DNA of 64,000 bases, taken from assembly GCA_965200975.1 (NCBI GenBank), contig OZ241740.1, positions 372,001 through 436,000 on the forward strand, written 5' to 3'. The notes beneath the pieces were generated by a model. It was not told the origin of the DNA. It did not search any database and saw only the letters and a list, made by a program, of their open reading frames with translations. The position numbers and the translations under genes were made by a program. Position 1 is the first letter of the stretch, and each line of letters begins with the position of its first letter. Positions 16,507 through 25,108 of this stretch are shown here, one piece after another. Source of the stretch: S5-327 sp965200975. GTDB taxonomy: Bacteria > Chloroflexota > Dehalococcoidia > Lucifugimonadales > Australimonadaceae.

Positions 16507-18621
16507 TTGCCGGCGCGTATGGTGTTCGATCTCGTGTTCGCAGCGCTGACCTTTACGGTTGGTCTGCAACTGCTGCGGCTGTTTAGCGCCGGCCTCGTGT
16601 TCACGCTGCGCGACGCGCACGGATTCTCGACTATCGAGACGGGGCTTGCGGCGCTTGTCGTGTTTGCGTCGGCCTTCTTATGGGCGCCGGTCGTGCGCGC
16701 CGCCGGGCCGCGCCGCGTGCTCCTCGGCCTCATCGCCGTTATGGCGCTGGCGAGGATTGCCGAACAGTTCACGACATCGCCGACAGCCGATCTCGCGCTT
16801 GCCGCCCTCGGAGTCGCGGCGTTCCTGCCGCTGCCCGCGCTGGCCCTGGGGCTGCCGGGGGGCGGAGCAGACCCTGCGCGGGGGCAGTGGCGGATGGGCC
16901 TGCTGCTCGGGCTCGCGCTCGACACCGCAATCAAGGGCGCGTTCGGCACGCTCGATCCTTCGTGGCAACAGGGCTGGACGGCGGCGGTCGTCGGGGCTGG
17001 AGCGCCCATCGCGCTGCTTGCGCTCGTCGCGCGCGCGGCGCGGAGCGCCCCCGAAATCCAGGGAGCGGATGCGGGTCTGCCGATGGGCGTGTCGCTCACC
17101 GCGCTCTTCAGCGTGGGGCCGCTGCTCTTCCTCGAGATGCTCCTCTTCCAGAACGTCGCGCAGTTGACCGCGATTACCGGCTGGGAGCAGTGGGCGATCC
17201 TTGCCTGGGTGGTCGCGGCGAACAGCGCAGGCGTCCACGCAGCCCGCTGGGCGATGACGCGCTCGCTTGCTCCGGCGGCGATGCTGGCGGCGGCTACAGC
17301 GCTCGCAGTCTCAGCAGGATGGCTCGCCGCGGCTGCGGCCAGTCCGGAGCCTGCCTCGCTTGCAGCGGTCGCGATGCTTGCAGGACACGTAGCGGCGGCC
17401 CTGCTGATCGCCGGAGCGCCGATGCGGCCCTCGACGGGGCCGGCAGGTTGGGCGGCGAGGCAGATTATCGCCGGAGGCGCAGGCGGCGTCGCGCTCATTA
17501 CGCTGCTCTTCACCTACTATGCGCAGTACGACATCGATCTGGGTCTGCCTCGTGAGAGCATCACGGTTGCGGCTGCGCTTCTCGTAGCAGCGCCTGCCCT
17601 GTTGGCGTTCCGCGCCGGCCCCTGGAGAGTGGCGCCTTCGGCGTCGATGCGCTACGCCCCTGCGCTGGCGGCGGCGATGCTGCTTGCCCCTCTTGCGCTC
17701 GCCCTTGCGCGCGACGAGCCGAACGCCCCGGAGCCGGGCGGCTGGCCGCTCCGCGTGATGACGTACAACATCCACCAGGGGTTCGACACGTCGGGCCGGC
17801 TGGGCATGGAGGCGCTTGCGCAGGCGGTGGAGGCTGAAGCGCCGGACATCGTCGCGATTCAGGAGATCAATCGCGGATGGGTGATCGCCGGGAGCGTCGA
17901 CACCCTTCTCTGGCTCTCGAGCCGGCTCGATATGCCGTACGTGTACGGGCCCGCGGCGGACGCAGTTTTCGGGAATGCGGTGCTGAGCCGCTACCCGATT
18001 ACCGCGGCGGAGCGCCGCCCAATGCCCAACAACGACGACCTGGTGATGGACCGCAGCTACCTGTGGGCTGAGATCGACACGGGAGCAGGGCCGTTGCGGG
18101 TCATCGCCGCTCATTTCCACCATGTTGCGGACGAGGGCCCCCTGCGGACGCCGCAGACTGAGGAAGTGCTGCGCCGGTGGGGCGGGGCCGACCGCACCGT
18201 CCTGATGGGCGACCTTAACGCGCAGCCCGGATGGCCGGAGCTCGCCGAACTGGAGGCGTCGGGCATGGTCGACGCATTTGCGGCTTCGGGGTCGGCGGGG
18301 CAGCAGTTCACCGCGCGCTCCGACAACCTGTTCGAGCGCATCGACTACATCTGGGCGTCGCCCGACTTGCAGGCGAGCGCGTACTCCGCCCGGGTGACGC
18401 AGGGCGTCCGACCACTTGCCGGTCGCCGCCACCCTGTCGCTGCGGTAGCCCTCCCGGTCTCCGGCGTAACTCCCGCGCGCCCAACGCGTCCGCCCCCGAG
18501 CAGTCGCCTCGCAAACGTGCAACTGCCGACGCCCTCACCCCGCCGCTACCGCTCCGCCAACGCATCGACTCTGACAGTTACGCAGAGTTCGCCTGTTGGC
18601 AGGAGGCGCTTGCGCGAGTAA
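16507..18621 (+). CDS. Multi-pass membrane protein with C-terminal endonuclease/exonuclease/phosphatase domain
   Basis: A 704-residue two-part protein. Residues ~1-415 contain about ten hydrophobic helices. Residues ~420-655 are an EEP (DNase I-like) domain with MTYNIHQG, AIQEIN (catalytic Glu), MGDLNAQP (Asp/Asn pair), IDYIWASPD and a terminal RRHPVAAV in the place of SDHxPV. It may act on membrane lipids or extracellular phosphodiesters; this is inference. TTG 16507 is chosen because GAGGAG lies 10 nt upstream. The last ~45 residues (after VALPV) are translated from an intergenic repeat (18528-18580) and are not part of the domain, as if the original stop had been lost. Confidence 0.82.
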   Translation: MPARMVFDLVFAALTFTVGLQLLRLFSAGLVFTLRDAHGFSTIETGLAALVVFASAFLWAPVVRAAGPRRVLLGLIAVMALARIAEQFTTSPTADLALAALGVAAFLPLPALALGLPGGGADPARGQWRMGLLLGLALDTAIKGAFGTLDPSWQQGWTAAVVGAGAPIALLALVARAARSAPEIQGADAGLPMGVSLTALFSVGPLLFLEMLLFQNVAQLTAITGWEQWAILAWVVAANSAGVHAARWAMTRSLAPAAMLAAATALAVSAGWLAAAAASPEPASLAAVAMLAGHVAAALLIAGAPMRPSTGPAGWAARQIIAGGAGGVALITLLFTYYAQYDIDLGLPRESITVAAALLVAAPALLAFRAGPWRVAPSASMRYAPALAAAMLLAPLALALARDEPNAPEPGGWPLRVMTYNIHQGFDTSGRLGMEALAQAVEAEAPDIVAIQEINRGWVIAGSVDTLLWLSSRLDMPYVYGPAADAVFGNAVLSRYPITAAERRPMPNNDDLVMDRSYLWAEIDTGAGPLRVIAAHFHHVADEGPLRTPQTEEVLRRWGGADRTVLMGDLNAQPGWPELAELEASGMVDAFAASGSAGQQFTARSDNLFERIDYIWASPDLQASAYSARVTQGVRPLAGRRHPVAAVALPVSGVTPARPTRPPPSSRLANVQLPTPSPRRYRSANASTLTVTQSSPVGRRRLRE

Positions 18622-18685
18622 TCTTGAGCCGGCGGCATGAAATCCTGGCGCGGAGCGTCAGAAGCGTGAACTGCGAGGACTCGCA

Positions 18686-20326
18686 ATGCAACACCGCCTT
18701 GGCGTACTGAAGGGCGACATCTTTGGGGGCGTCACTGCTGCAGTAGTGGGGCTGCCCGTCGCGCTGGCTTTCGGCGAAGCCTCCGGCCTGGGGGCGCTGG
18801 CCGGCATCTACGGGGCTATTGCGGTCGGGTTCTTCGCGGCAGTGTTCGGAGGGACGCGGTCGCAGATCTCCGGCCCTACGGGCCCTATGGCGGTCGCTAT
18901 GGCGGTCGTCGTCACCCTGCACGCGGATAACCTGGCCGCCGCCTTCACCATCGTCATTATGGCCGGGCTCATCCAGGTGATGCTGGGTTTGGTGGGCGTC
19001 GGACGCTTCATCGCCTTCACTCCGTACTCCGTCATCTCCGGCTTCATGACCGGCATCGGCATCATCATCATTCTGCTGCAGACGCTCCCCTTCATGGGGA
19101 AGCCGGTTGCGGAGGGCGGGCCCATCGCGGCCATCCAGGGTTGGGCCGACGGCATTGCCGCCTTCAACGTGAGCGCCTTCACCATTGCTGTTGCGACGCT
19201 CGCGGTCGGCGTCCTCTGGCCCCGGCGGCTCCGGCATATCGTGCCGCCCACCCTGGTTGCGCTGACGACCGGCACGCTTATGGGAGTGCTGTGGCTCACG
19301 GACGCGCCCGTCATCGGCTCGGTGCCGACGGGGCTGCCCGCGCCGCAGCTGCCCGACCTCTCCGCCGACATTCTTGTGCGCGCCGTGCAGCCGGCGCTGA
19401 CCATCGCGCTGTTAGGGTCGATTGACAGCCTCCTGACGTCGCTCATCGCAGACTCCATGACGCGGACGCAGCACAACGCCAACCGGGAGCTGGTAGGGCA
19501 GGGCATCGGCAATATGGCGGCGGGGTTCATCGGCGGGCTGCCGGGAGCCGGCGCAACGCTGGGCACGGTCATCAACATCCGGGCCGGCGGCAGGACGCAA
19601 CTCTCCGGCGTCGTTCGGGCGAGCATCCTGCTGGGGCTGGCGTTGGGGCTGGCCCGGTATGTGGAGGTCATTCCCCACGCCTGCCTCGCCGGAATCCTGG
19701 TGAAGGTGGGGTGGGACATCATCGACTGGCGCTTCCTCACGCGCATCATGCGCGTGCAGCGGGAGCACCTGCTGGTTATGAGCGTCACGCTGCTCCTGAC
19801 GGTGTTCGTGGACCTGGTGACTGCCGTGGCGATTGGGCTGATTGTGGCGGGAATGGCGACATCGCGGCAGTTCGAGCATCTGCAGCTGGACAACGTGGTC
19901 TCCACGCCACTGCTCGACCAGGTGTTCCTGAAGACCAGCGCCCAGCAGACGGACGACGACGAGTACGACGAGTTCTCCGCTCACGTCGGAATGATCGCGC
20001 TGCGAGGCGCGTTCACGGTCGCCTCCTCTCACAAACTCACCACCGCGTTTAGCAGGGACGTCGTCCAGCACGACGTGGTGATATTCGACTTCTCCCCGAC
20101 GACGTATATGGACGACAGCGCGGCCCTGGTTATCGAGCAACTCATCGACAACGCCTACACCGAAGACACGCAGTGCATCGTAGTTGGCCTGTCGGGTCAG
20201 CCCGAGGGGACGCTGCGCGCCCTGAACGCCCTGCATCGCGTGCCGGCCGATCAGATAGCCGCAAACCTCGACGAAGCCCGGGGAATCGCCGTGCGGCTGC
20301 TCGGGCTGGAGACCAACAGTGCGTAG
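18686..20326 (+). CDS. SulP-family anion transporter with STAS domain
   Basis: A 546-residue transporter. The N-terminal membrane domain has about 12-14 hydrophobic helices with LKGDIFGGVTAAVVGLPVAL and the SulP signature region ISGPTGPMAVAMAVVV. The cytoplasmic C-terminus (residues ~440-546) is a STAS domain: VVIFDFSPTTYMDDSAALVIEQL. SulP proteins move sulfate, bicarbonate or other anions. A beta-carbonic anhydrase gene lies 113 bp downstream, which points to bicarbonate (BicA-like) transport. ATG 18686 has GCGAGGA upstream. Confidence 0.9.
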   Translation: MQHRLGVLKGDIFGGVTAAVVGLPVALAFGEASGLGALAGIYGAIAVGFFAAVFGGTRSQISGPTGPMAVAMAVVVTLHADNLAAAFTIVIMAGLIQVMLGLVGVGRFIAFTPYSVISGFMTGIGIIIILLQTLPFMGKPVAEGGPIAAIQGWADGIAAFNVSAFTIAVATLAVGVLWPRRLRHIVPPTLVALTTGTLMGVLWLTDAPVIGSVPTGLPAPQLPDLSADILVRAVQPALTIALLGSIDSLLTSLIADSMTRTQHNANRELVGQGIGNMAAGFIGGLPGAGATLGTVINIRAGGRTQLSGVVRASILLGLALGLARYVEVIPHACLAGILVKVGWDIIDWRFLTRIMRVQREHLLVMSVTLLLTVFVDLVTAVAIGLIVAGMATSRQFEHLQLDNVVSTPLLDQVFLKTSAQQTDDDEYDEFSAHVGMIALRGAFTVASSHKLTTAFSRDVVQHDVVIFDFSPTTYMDDSAALVIEQLIDNAYTEDTQCIVVGLSGQPEGTLRALNALHRVPADQIAANLDEARGIAVRLLGLETNSA

Positions 20327-20439
20327 GAGTCGGCTATCCTCGGCGGAGATCGCTCGCTGGCGGGCGAGACGCCTGCAGCAGCTCCGCTGGCCCGACGCCC
20401 CGGGCGCTGGTTGAGCGATCCTGTAACGGAGGAAACGCA

Positions 20440-20934
20440 ATGACCGCTATCGACGATGTTCTGCGCGGAAACGCCCGCTACGCCGAAGGCTTTACAGGCG
20501 GCGTCGGGCATGCGCCGCCCGCCATGCATCTGGCCGTGGTGGCCTGTATGGACGCGCGCCTCAACGTGCATGAATTGCTCGGCATCGGCGTCGGCGACGC
20601 TCACGTCATCCGCAACGCCGGCGGCGAAATCACCGACGACGCCATCCGCTCGCTGGTCATCTCGCAGCGGCTGCTGGGCACCCGGGAGATCATGCTCATC
20701 CATCACACCGACTGCGGCATGACGAGCTTCCGGGACGACGACCTGAAGGACGCGATACAGGCCGAAACGGGCCTCCGCCCCTCCTTCGCCTTTGAGGCTT
20801 TCGGCGACCTGGAAGGCGACGTCCGGCAGTCCGCGGCCCGGATTCAGGCCAGCCCTTTCATCTTGCACAAAGACCAGGTGCGAGGCTTCGTCTACGACTG
20901 CGCCACCGGCAAGCTCAACGAGACGCCTCTATAG
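20440..20934 (+). CDS. Beta-class carbonic anhydrase
   Basis: A 164-residue enzyme interconverting CO2 and bicarbonate. The zinc ligands are visible: Cys and Asp of ACMDARL and the H-x2-C of HHTDCG. IRNAGGEITDDAIRSL is the conserved active-site segment. The small size matches the short beta-CA subclass (Rv1284-like). ATG 20440 has CGGAGGA upstream; the long frame before it is a shadow of the SulP gene. Co-orientation with the SulP transporter suggests paired uptake and hydration or dehydration of inorganic carbon. Confidence 0.92.
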   Translation: MTAIDDVLRGNARYAEGFTGGVGHAPPAMHLAVVACMDARLNVHELLGIGVGDAHVIRNAGGEITDDAIRSLVISQRLLGTREIMLIHHTDCGMTSFRDDDLKDAIQAETGLRPSFAFEAFGDLEGDVRQSAARIQASPFILHKDQVRGFVYDCATGKLNETPL

Positions 20935-20944
20935 GCGCGCTAAC

Positions 20945-20993
20945 CCAGAGTCTGGGGAGCGAGCGCTGCTCCCGGCAGCGCGTCAGCGTCGGC
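20945..20993. repeat. Diverged REP-like palindrome
   Basis: CCAGAGTCTGGGGAGCGAGC followed by GCTGCTCCCGGCAGCGCGTC resembles the cores at 4242, 9611 and 52721 and the neighbouring GGCAGCGCGTCAGC at 4337-4350. It lies between the carbonic anhydrase and speD. Confidence 0.5.
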
Positions 20994-21175
20994 CTTCTAT
21001 CGCCATGCTATCTCCCCCACCGCCTCTCCGCGCCCCTGGTGGACTCTGAACAGTCGCCTGGCCCTCAAAATATATTGCACGTGGCCTGCAATGCTGGTAA
21101 GCTCTGCCTTCGTGCCATCGGTCCGGCCGGGTCTCGACCGCAAGCCGGCACTTTCCTGAAAGGGGGGCTGCTTGA

Positions 21176-21553
21176 TTGGAAGCACTCGGTCGCCACATTC
21201 TGCTCGAACTGCGCTCCTGTAACTCCGCGACTCTCGACGACCTCTCCTATATCGAGGGGACGATGCTGCACGCCGCCGAAGAGACCGGCGCGACGATTAT
21301 TGGCAAGCTCTTCCACCAGTTCAGCCCGCAGGGCGTTACCGGCGTAGTCGCTATCGCAGAGTCCCACCTCTGCATCCACACTTGGCCCGAGCATAGCTAC
21401 GCCGCAGTCGACATATTCACCTGCGGCGAGAGCTTCAACCCCATCGAGGCGGCGCGCCTGATCATCCAGGCTCTGGAGTCGGAGGATCCTCAGCTCACCG
21501 AAATCGAGCGCGGGCGCATCAGCCAGTCTGTTATGTCCGTAATAGCCGGGTAG
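21176..21553 (+). CDS. speD: S-adenosylmethionine decarboxylase proenzyme
   Basis: A 125-residue class 1B AdoMet decarboxylase. It self-cleaves at the Ser of ESHLCIHTWPE to form the pyruvoyl cofactor and makes decarboxylated AdoMet for polyamine synthesis. Also visible are the FHQFSPQGVTG strand and CGESFNPIEAA. TTG 21176 is the start: the frame has no ATG in the N-terminal part and AGGGGGG lies upstream. It is 5 bp before speE, so the two are an operon. A CTGAACAGT motif lies 130 bp upstream. Confidence 0.93.
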   Translation: MEALGRHILLELRSCNSATLDDLSYIEGTMLHAAEETGATIIGKLFHQFSPQGVTGVVAIAESHLCIHTWPEHSYAAVDIFTCGESFNPIEAARLIIQALESEDPQLTEIERGRISQSVMSVIAG

Positions 21554-21558
21554 AAGCC

Positions 21559-22488
21559 GTGGAAGGCCCCTCGCCCCGCACGCTCTGGTATCACGAGCTG
21601 ATCACCCCCGACCTCGTCCAGGCCGCGGGCCTCCGGAGCATCATCTACGAGGGAGACACTCCCTGGCAGCACGTGCAGTTCCTCGACACCGCGCCGTTTG
21701 GCCGGATGCTCGTGCTCGACGGCAAGACTCAGTCGTCCGAAGCCGATGAGTGGGCCTACCACGAGGCGCTCGTTCAGCCGGTGATGACCGCCCACGCCAA
21801 CCCCGAGCGCGTTATGGTCGCAGGCGGCGGGGAGGGCGCCACTATCCGCGAGGCGCTCCGCCACAAGCAGGTGAAGGAAGTCGTGATGGTCGACCTCGAC
21901 CGTGAGGTCGTCGACCTCTGCAAGGCCCATCTCCCGAACCATCACCGAAACGCATTCGACGATCCGCGCGTAACGCTCTTGCACGAGGACGCGCTTGCCT
22001 ACCTCGAGCAGCGCAGCACGCCCTTCGACGTCATCATCATCGACGTCCCCGACCCGCTCGAAGGCGGCCCCGCCTATCTGCTGTACACCATCGAGTTCTA
22101 CGAGCTCGTCCGCTCGCGCCTCGGGCCCGGCGGGCTGATGGTCGCGCAGTCGGGGCCGACGTCCCCCACGAACGTCAAGGAAGTGTTCACCGCGATCGCG
22201 CACACTATGGGGCAGGCGTTCGACCATACGTCGGGCTATCAGGTGAATGTGCCCAGCTTCGGCACGATGTGGGGGTTCATCGCATGCGGCGGGGCCGACG
22301 CTCCTGTCGTAGCCGACCTGCCCCCCGGCGAGATCGACGCTCGTCTGGCTGCGCGAGTCGGTTCGCCGCTCCGCTTCTACGACGGCGTCGCGCACCGCGG
22401 GATATTCTCGCTGCCCAAGTACGTGCGCGACGCCATCGCCGCGGACACGCGCACCATCACCAAAGACAACCCGCTCTACGCCGTCTGA
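21559..22488 (+). CDS. speE: Spermidine synthase (polyamine aminopropyltransferase)
   Basis: A 309-residue aminopropyltransferase using decarboxylated AdoMet from the adjacent speD product. The N-terminal beta-hairpin domain precedes the Rossmann fold with VMVAGGGEGATIREALRH (the GGGEG motif), VVMVDLDREVV (ribose-binding Asp) and IIIDVPDPLEGGPAYLLYT (catalytic Asp region). It is slightly longer than E. coli SpeE, with a C-terminal extension. GTG 21559 follows GTAGAAGCC. The amine acceptor is probably putrescine, but a longer or alternative acceptor cannot be excluded. Confidence 0.92.
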   Translation: MEGPSPRTLWYHELITPDLVQAAGLRSIIYEGDTPWQHVQFLDTAPFGRMLVLDGKTQSSEADEWAYHEALVQPVMTAHANPERVMVAGGGEGATIREALRHKQVKEVVMVDLDREVVDLCKAHLPNHHRNAFDDPRVTLLHEDALAYLEQRSTPFDVIIIDVPDPLEGGPAYLLYTIEFYELVRSRLGPGGLMVAQSGPTSPTNVKEVFTAIAHTMGQAFDHTSGYQVNVPSFGTMWGFIACGGADAPVVADLPPGEIDARLAARVGSPLRFYDGVAHRGIFSLPKYVRDAIAADTRTITKDNPLYAV

Positions 22489-22530
22489 TCGCGCAGGCAA
22501 ACGGCGCGTCTTCTCGAAGCGAGGGTCTGC

Positions 22531-23073
22531 ATGAACTGGTTGGACTTCACCGCGCTCGTGCTGATGTTCGGCGGAGCTGTGCTCGGCTGGTTCAGCGGGC
22601 TTCTGCGCTGGGCGTTTATGCTCGTCGGCGCTGTGGCGGGCGCCGTTCTCGCCGGGGAGTTCTACGTTGACGCCAGCTCCGTGTTCCGGGCTGTCACTGA
22701 TAACGAGGCCTTTCAGCAGGCTGCCGCGTTCGGTTCTATCTTCGCCGGCGTGTTCCTCGCAGCCTTGCTGGTGTCGGTGCTGGTCAAGAAGGCGCTCAAC
22801 CTCGTGTGGATGGGCTGGATCGACAGCCTGACCGGCATGGTCGCCGGGTTCCTCGCGGGCGCCTTGTGCGCGGCTGCGCTCACCTGGACGCTTGGGGTTG
22901 TGCCTTCGGAGTCTGCGCGCGACGCGGTGCGCGAGTCGGCCCTCGCCGACGCTATGCTGAGCGCGACAGCCTTCCTGCGCGAGTGGCTCCCTCCGGAGTT
23001 CAGAGCCATCGAGCGCGCGCTCGAAGCGGGCGAGGCGATGAGCAGCCTTACCCCCGGCCCGCAGCCGGGGTAA
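22531..23073 (+). CDS. cvpA: CvpA family membrane protein
   Basis: A 180-residue protein with four hydrophobic segments. It begins MNWLDFTALVLMFGGAVLGWFSGLLRW, typical of CvpA, and has the central WMGWIDSLTGMVAGFLAGAL with the conserved Asp-x3-Gly. The cytoplasmic C-terminal part is helical. CvpA proteins are linked to colicin V production, envelope integrity and biofilm in other bacteria; the molecular role is unclear. It lies 42 bp after speE and 59 bp before the HNH gene on the same strand. Confidence 0.85.
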   Translation: MNWLDFTALVLMFGGAVLGWFSGLLRWAFMLVGAVAGAVLAGEFYVDASSVFRAVTDNEAFQQAAAFGSIFAGVFLAALLVSVLVKKALNLVWMGWIDSLTGMVAGFLAGALCAAALTWTLGVVPSESARDAVRESALADAMLSATAFLREWLPPEFRAIERALEAGEAMSSLTPGPQPG

Positions 23074-23132
23074 CTTGCCGTCCAGCGCAAGGCGCTCGTA
23101 TGATGCTGCGCGCAGGGTTATTCGGAGGCGTG

Positions 23133-23672
23133 ATGCCCACACGCAGAGACGTCCTCATCCTGAACCAGAATTACGAGCCGCTGAACGTCTGCGGCGTACG
23201 GCGTGCGCTCGTGCTCGTCCTTGGGCATAAGGCCCAGCCTCTGGAGCTTGGCGAGGGCGAATACCGCTCCGTCTCGGAAACGTTCGCCATCCCGTCCGTC
23301 ATCCGGCTGCTGTATCTTGTCAAGCGACCGCTGCTCGCCCGGCAGCTCTCCCGCCGCGAGATATTCTGGCGCGACCGGTTCACCTGCCAGTACTGCGGCA
23401 AGCAGACCAAGGAGCTAACGCTCGACCACGTGACGCCTCGCGTGATGAACGGCTCGCACACTTGGGAGAACGTCGTCGCCGCCTGTGTGCCGTGCAACCA
23501 CCGCAAGGCCGGCCGGACGCCTGCGCAGGCGAATATGCGATTGCTCAAGGAGCCTGTAGCGCCGAAGGCGAACCCCTACTACCACCTCATGCATCTGAGC
23601 CTCCCCGACGAGTGGGGCGTCTACCTTCCCTGGATGCAGCAACGCCGCGGGGAAGAAGCAGTCCCGGCGTAG
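23133..23672 (+). CDS. HNH endonuclease family protein
   Basis: A 179-residue protein of the widespread 'HNH endonuclease' type found in actinobacteria, Chloroflexi and cyanobacteria. It begins with VLILNQNYEPLNVCGVRRALVL. The nuclease core has CQYCGK, then LTLDHVTPR (HNH His and Asp), TWENVVAACVPCNHRKAG (second zinc pair and Asn/His). ATG 23133 (with CGGAGG just upstream) starts the family-typical sequence; ATG 23100 is an alternative. The function in cells is not established. Confidence 0.88.
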   Translation: MPTRRDVLILNQNYEPLNVCGVRRALVLVLGHKAQPLELGEGEYRSVSETFAIPSVIRLLYLVKRPLLARQLSRREIFWRDRFTCQYCGKQTKELTLDHVTPRVMNGSHTWENVVAACVPCNHRKAGRTPAQANMRLLKEPVAPKANPYYHLMHLSLPDEWGVYLPWMQQRRGEEAVPA

Positions 23673-23775
23673 GCGTCCTCTCTGGCCGTGTAACTGTTCA
23701 GCTGACGCCCTCGCCCCGCCGCTATCGCGGGTCGGATGGAGGGAGAAGCGATTCGTGATAGACTGGAGCGCGCAT

Positions 23776-23852
23776 CGGGGAGTGGCGCAGTGCGGTAGCG
23801 CGCTACGTTCGGGACGTAGAGGCCCCGGGTTCAAATCCCGGCTCCCCGACCA
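23776..23852 (+). tRNA. tRNA-Pro (anticodon CGG)
   Basis: A complete cloverleaf. The acceptor CGGGGAG pairs perfectly with CTCCCCG. The anticodon stem CTACG/CGTAG encloses loop TTCGGGA, giving anticodon CGG. The T arm is CCGGG-TTCAAAT-CCCGG. The 3' CCA is encoded. Confidence 0.96.
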
Positions 23853-23929
23853 TCTCCGCTGCTCTCTCTTCTTCTGCTGACTTGCGCAGGAAGCCTTGGC
23901 CTGATGGTTCGAGCATCCGCTGGGCGTCG

Positions 23930-25099
23930 CTACGCTACGCCGGGCGGCGGCTGCGCCACGATGCCGGTCGTCTCGCGGGCCGCGTCGCTCGCATGGACGA
24001 ACGCCTCTTCCGGCGGGAGCAGCTTGCAGTCCTCCGGGGAGACGGAAAGGAAGACGCGCTCCCCGCGCTGGAACCCCAGGCCGGGGCGCACCGTCGCCTT
24101 CAGCAAATGGCCGGCGACGTCCACCCGGCAGTCCAGCGAGTCTCCCAGGAACACGAGGTTTTCGATGACCCCTTCGATGCAGTTCGTTGCGTCGCCCTGC
24201 TCGCGCACGACCGAGATGCTTGCCGGGCGAATGGCTATCGACACAGCGTCGCCGACAGCGGACGGCGCAACGCCGGCGCAGCGCAACTGGCCCTGCGGCG
24301 TGTCGACGATAGTCAGGCCGTCGCCGCTGCCGGAGACAGTCCCTTGCAGCAGGTTCGTTGTGCCGATGAACTCGGCGGTGAACCGCGAATTCGGGTCGGA
24401 GTAGATCTCCTCCGGCGAGCCGAGCTGAATAATCTCGCCGTCGCGCATAACGGCAATCTGGTCCGACAGCGTCAGCGCTTCCAGCTGGTCGTGCGTCACG
24501 AACAGTGTGGTGATGTGCAGCCGCTCCGTGAGCGACTTCAACTCGACGCGCATTTCATCGCGGAGCTTCGCATCGAGGTTCGAGAGAGGTTCGTCGAGCA
24601 GCAGCGCTTTGGGCTGGCGCACCAGGGCGCGGGCTAGCGCGAGCCGCTGCTGCTGCCCTCCCGAAAGCTGCGGCGCCGGACGCCGCTCCAGGCCATCGAG
24701 CCGCACAAGGCTGAGAGCCTCCAGCACGCGCTCCCGCACCTCCGCCTTCGGCAGCTTTCCCTTGCCCTGCGAGATCGGGAACGCAACGTTGTCGAACACG
24801 TCCATATGCGGCCAGATGGCGTACGACTGGAAGACCATGCCGATTGGCCGCTGATGCGCCGGCACGTGGCCCCTCTCAGAGACGACCACCATATCCTCGA
24901 TGGCGATCTCGCCGCCGTCCGCCTTCTCCAACCCTGCAATGCATCGCAGCGTCGTCGACTTCCCGCAGCCCGAGGGCCCAAGCAGCGTAAAGAACTCGCC
25001 CGATTCGACATCGAACGAAACGCTCTTCACAGCGTTCACTGCTCCCTCGTCGGTGTCGTAGTTCTTCACCAGATTGTCGACGCGAACGGCGACTGCCAT
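23930..25099 (-). CDS. ABC transporter ATP-binding protein (Fe(III)/polyamine-type)
   Basis: A 389-residue ATPase. The Walker A motif is GPSGCGKST, the Q-loop is MVFQSYAIWPHM, the signature is LSGGQQQR, Walker B is ALLLDEPLSNLD and the H-loop is VTHDQ. The C-terminal ~130 residues form a TOBE domain. It belongs to the CysA/PotA/FbpC group that energises importers. It is the last gene of a three-gene minus-strand operon, 9 bp after the permease. Confidence 0.92.
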   Translation of the reverse strand: MAVAVRVDNLVKNYDTDEGAVNAVKSVSFDVESGEFFTLLGPSGCGKSTTLRCIAGLEKADGGEIAIEDMVVVSERGHVPAHQRPIGMVFQSYAIWPHMDVFDNVAFPISQGKGKLPKAEVRERVLEALSLVRLDGLERRPAPQLSGGQQQRLALARALVRQPKALLLDEPLSNLDAKLRDEMRVELKSLTERLHITTLFVTHDQLEALTLSDQIAVMRDGEIIQLGSPEEIYSDPNSRFTAEFIGTTNLLQGTVSGSGDGLTIVDTPQGQLRCAGVAPSAVGDAVSIAIRPASISVVREQGDATNCIEGVIENLVFLGDSLDCRVDVAGHLLKATVRPGLGFQRGERVFLSVSPEDCKLLPPEEAFVHASDAARETTGIVAQPPPGVA

Positions 25100-25108
25100 G
25101 CAGGCCTC

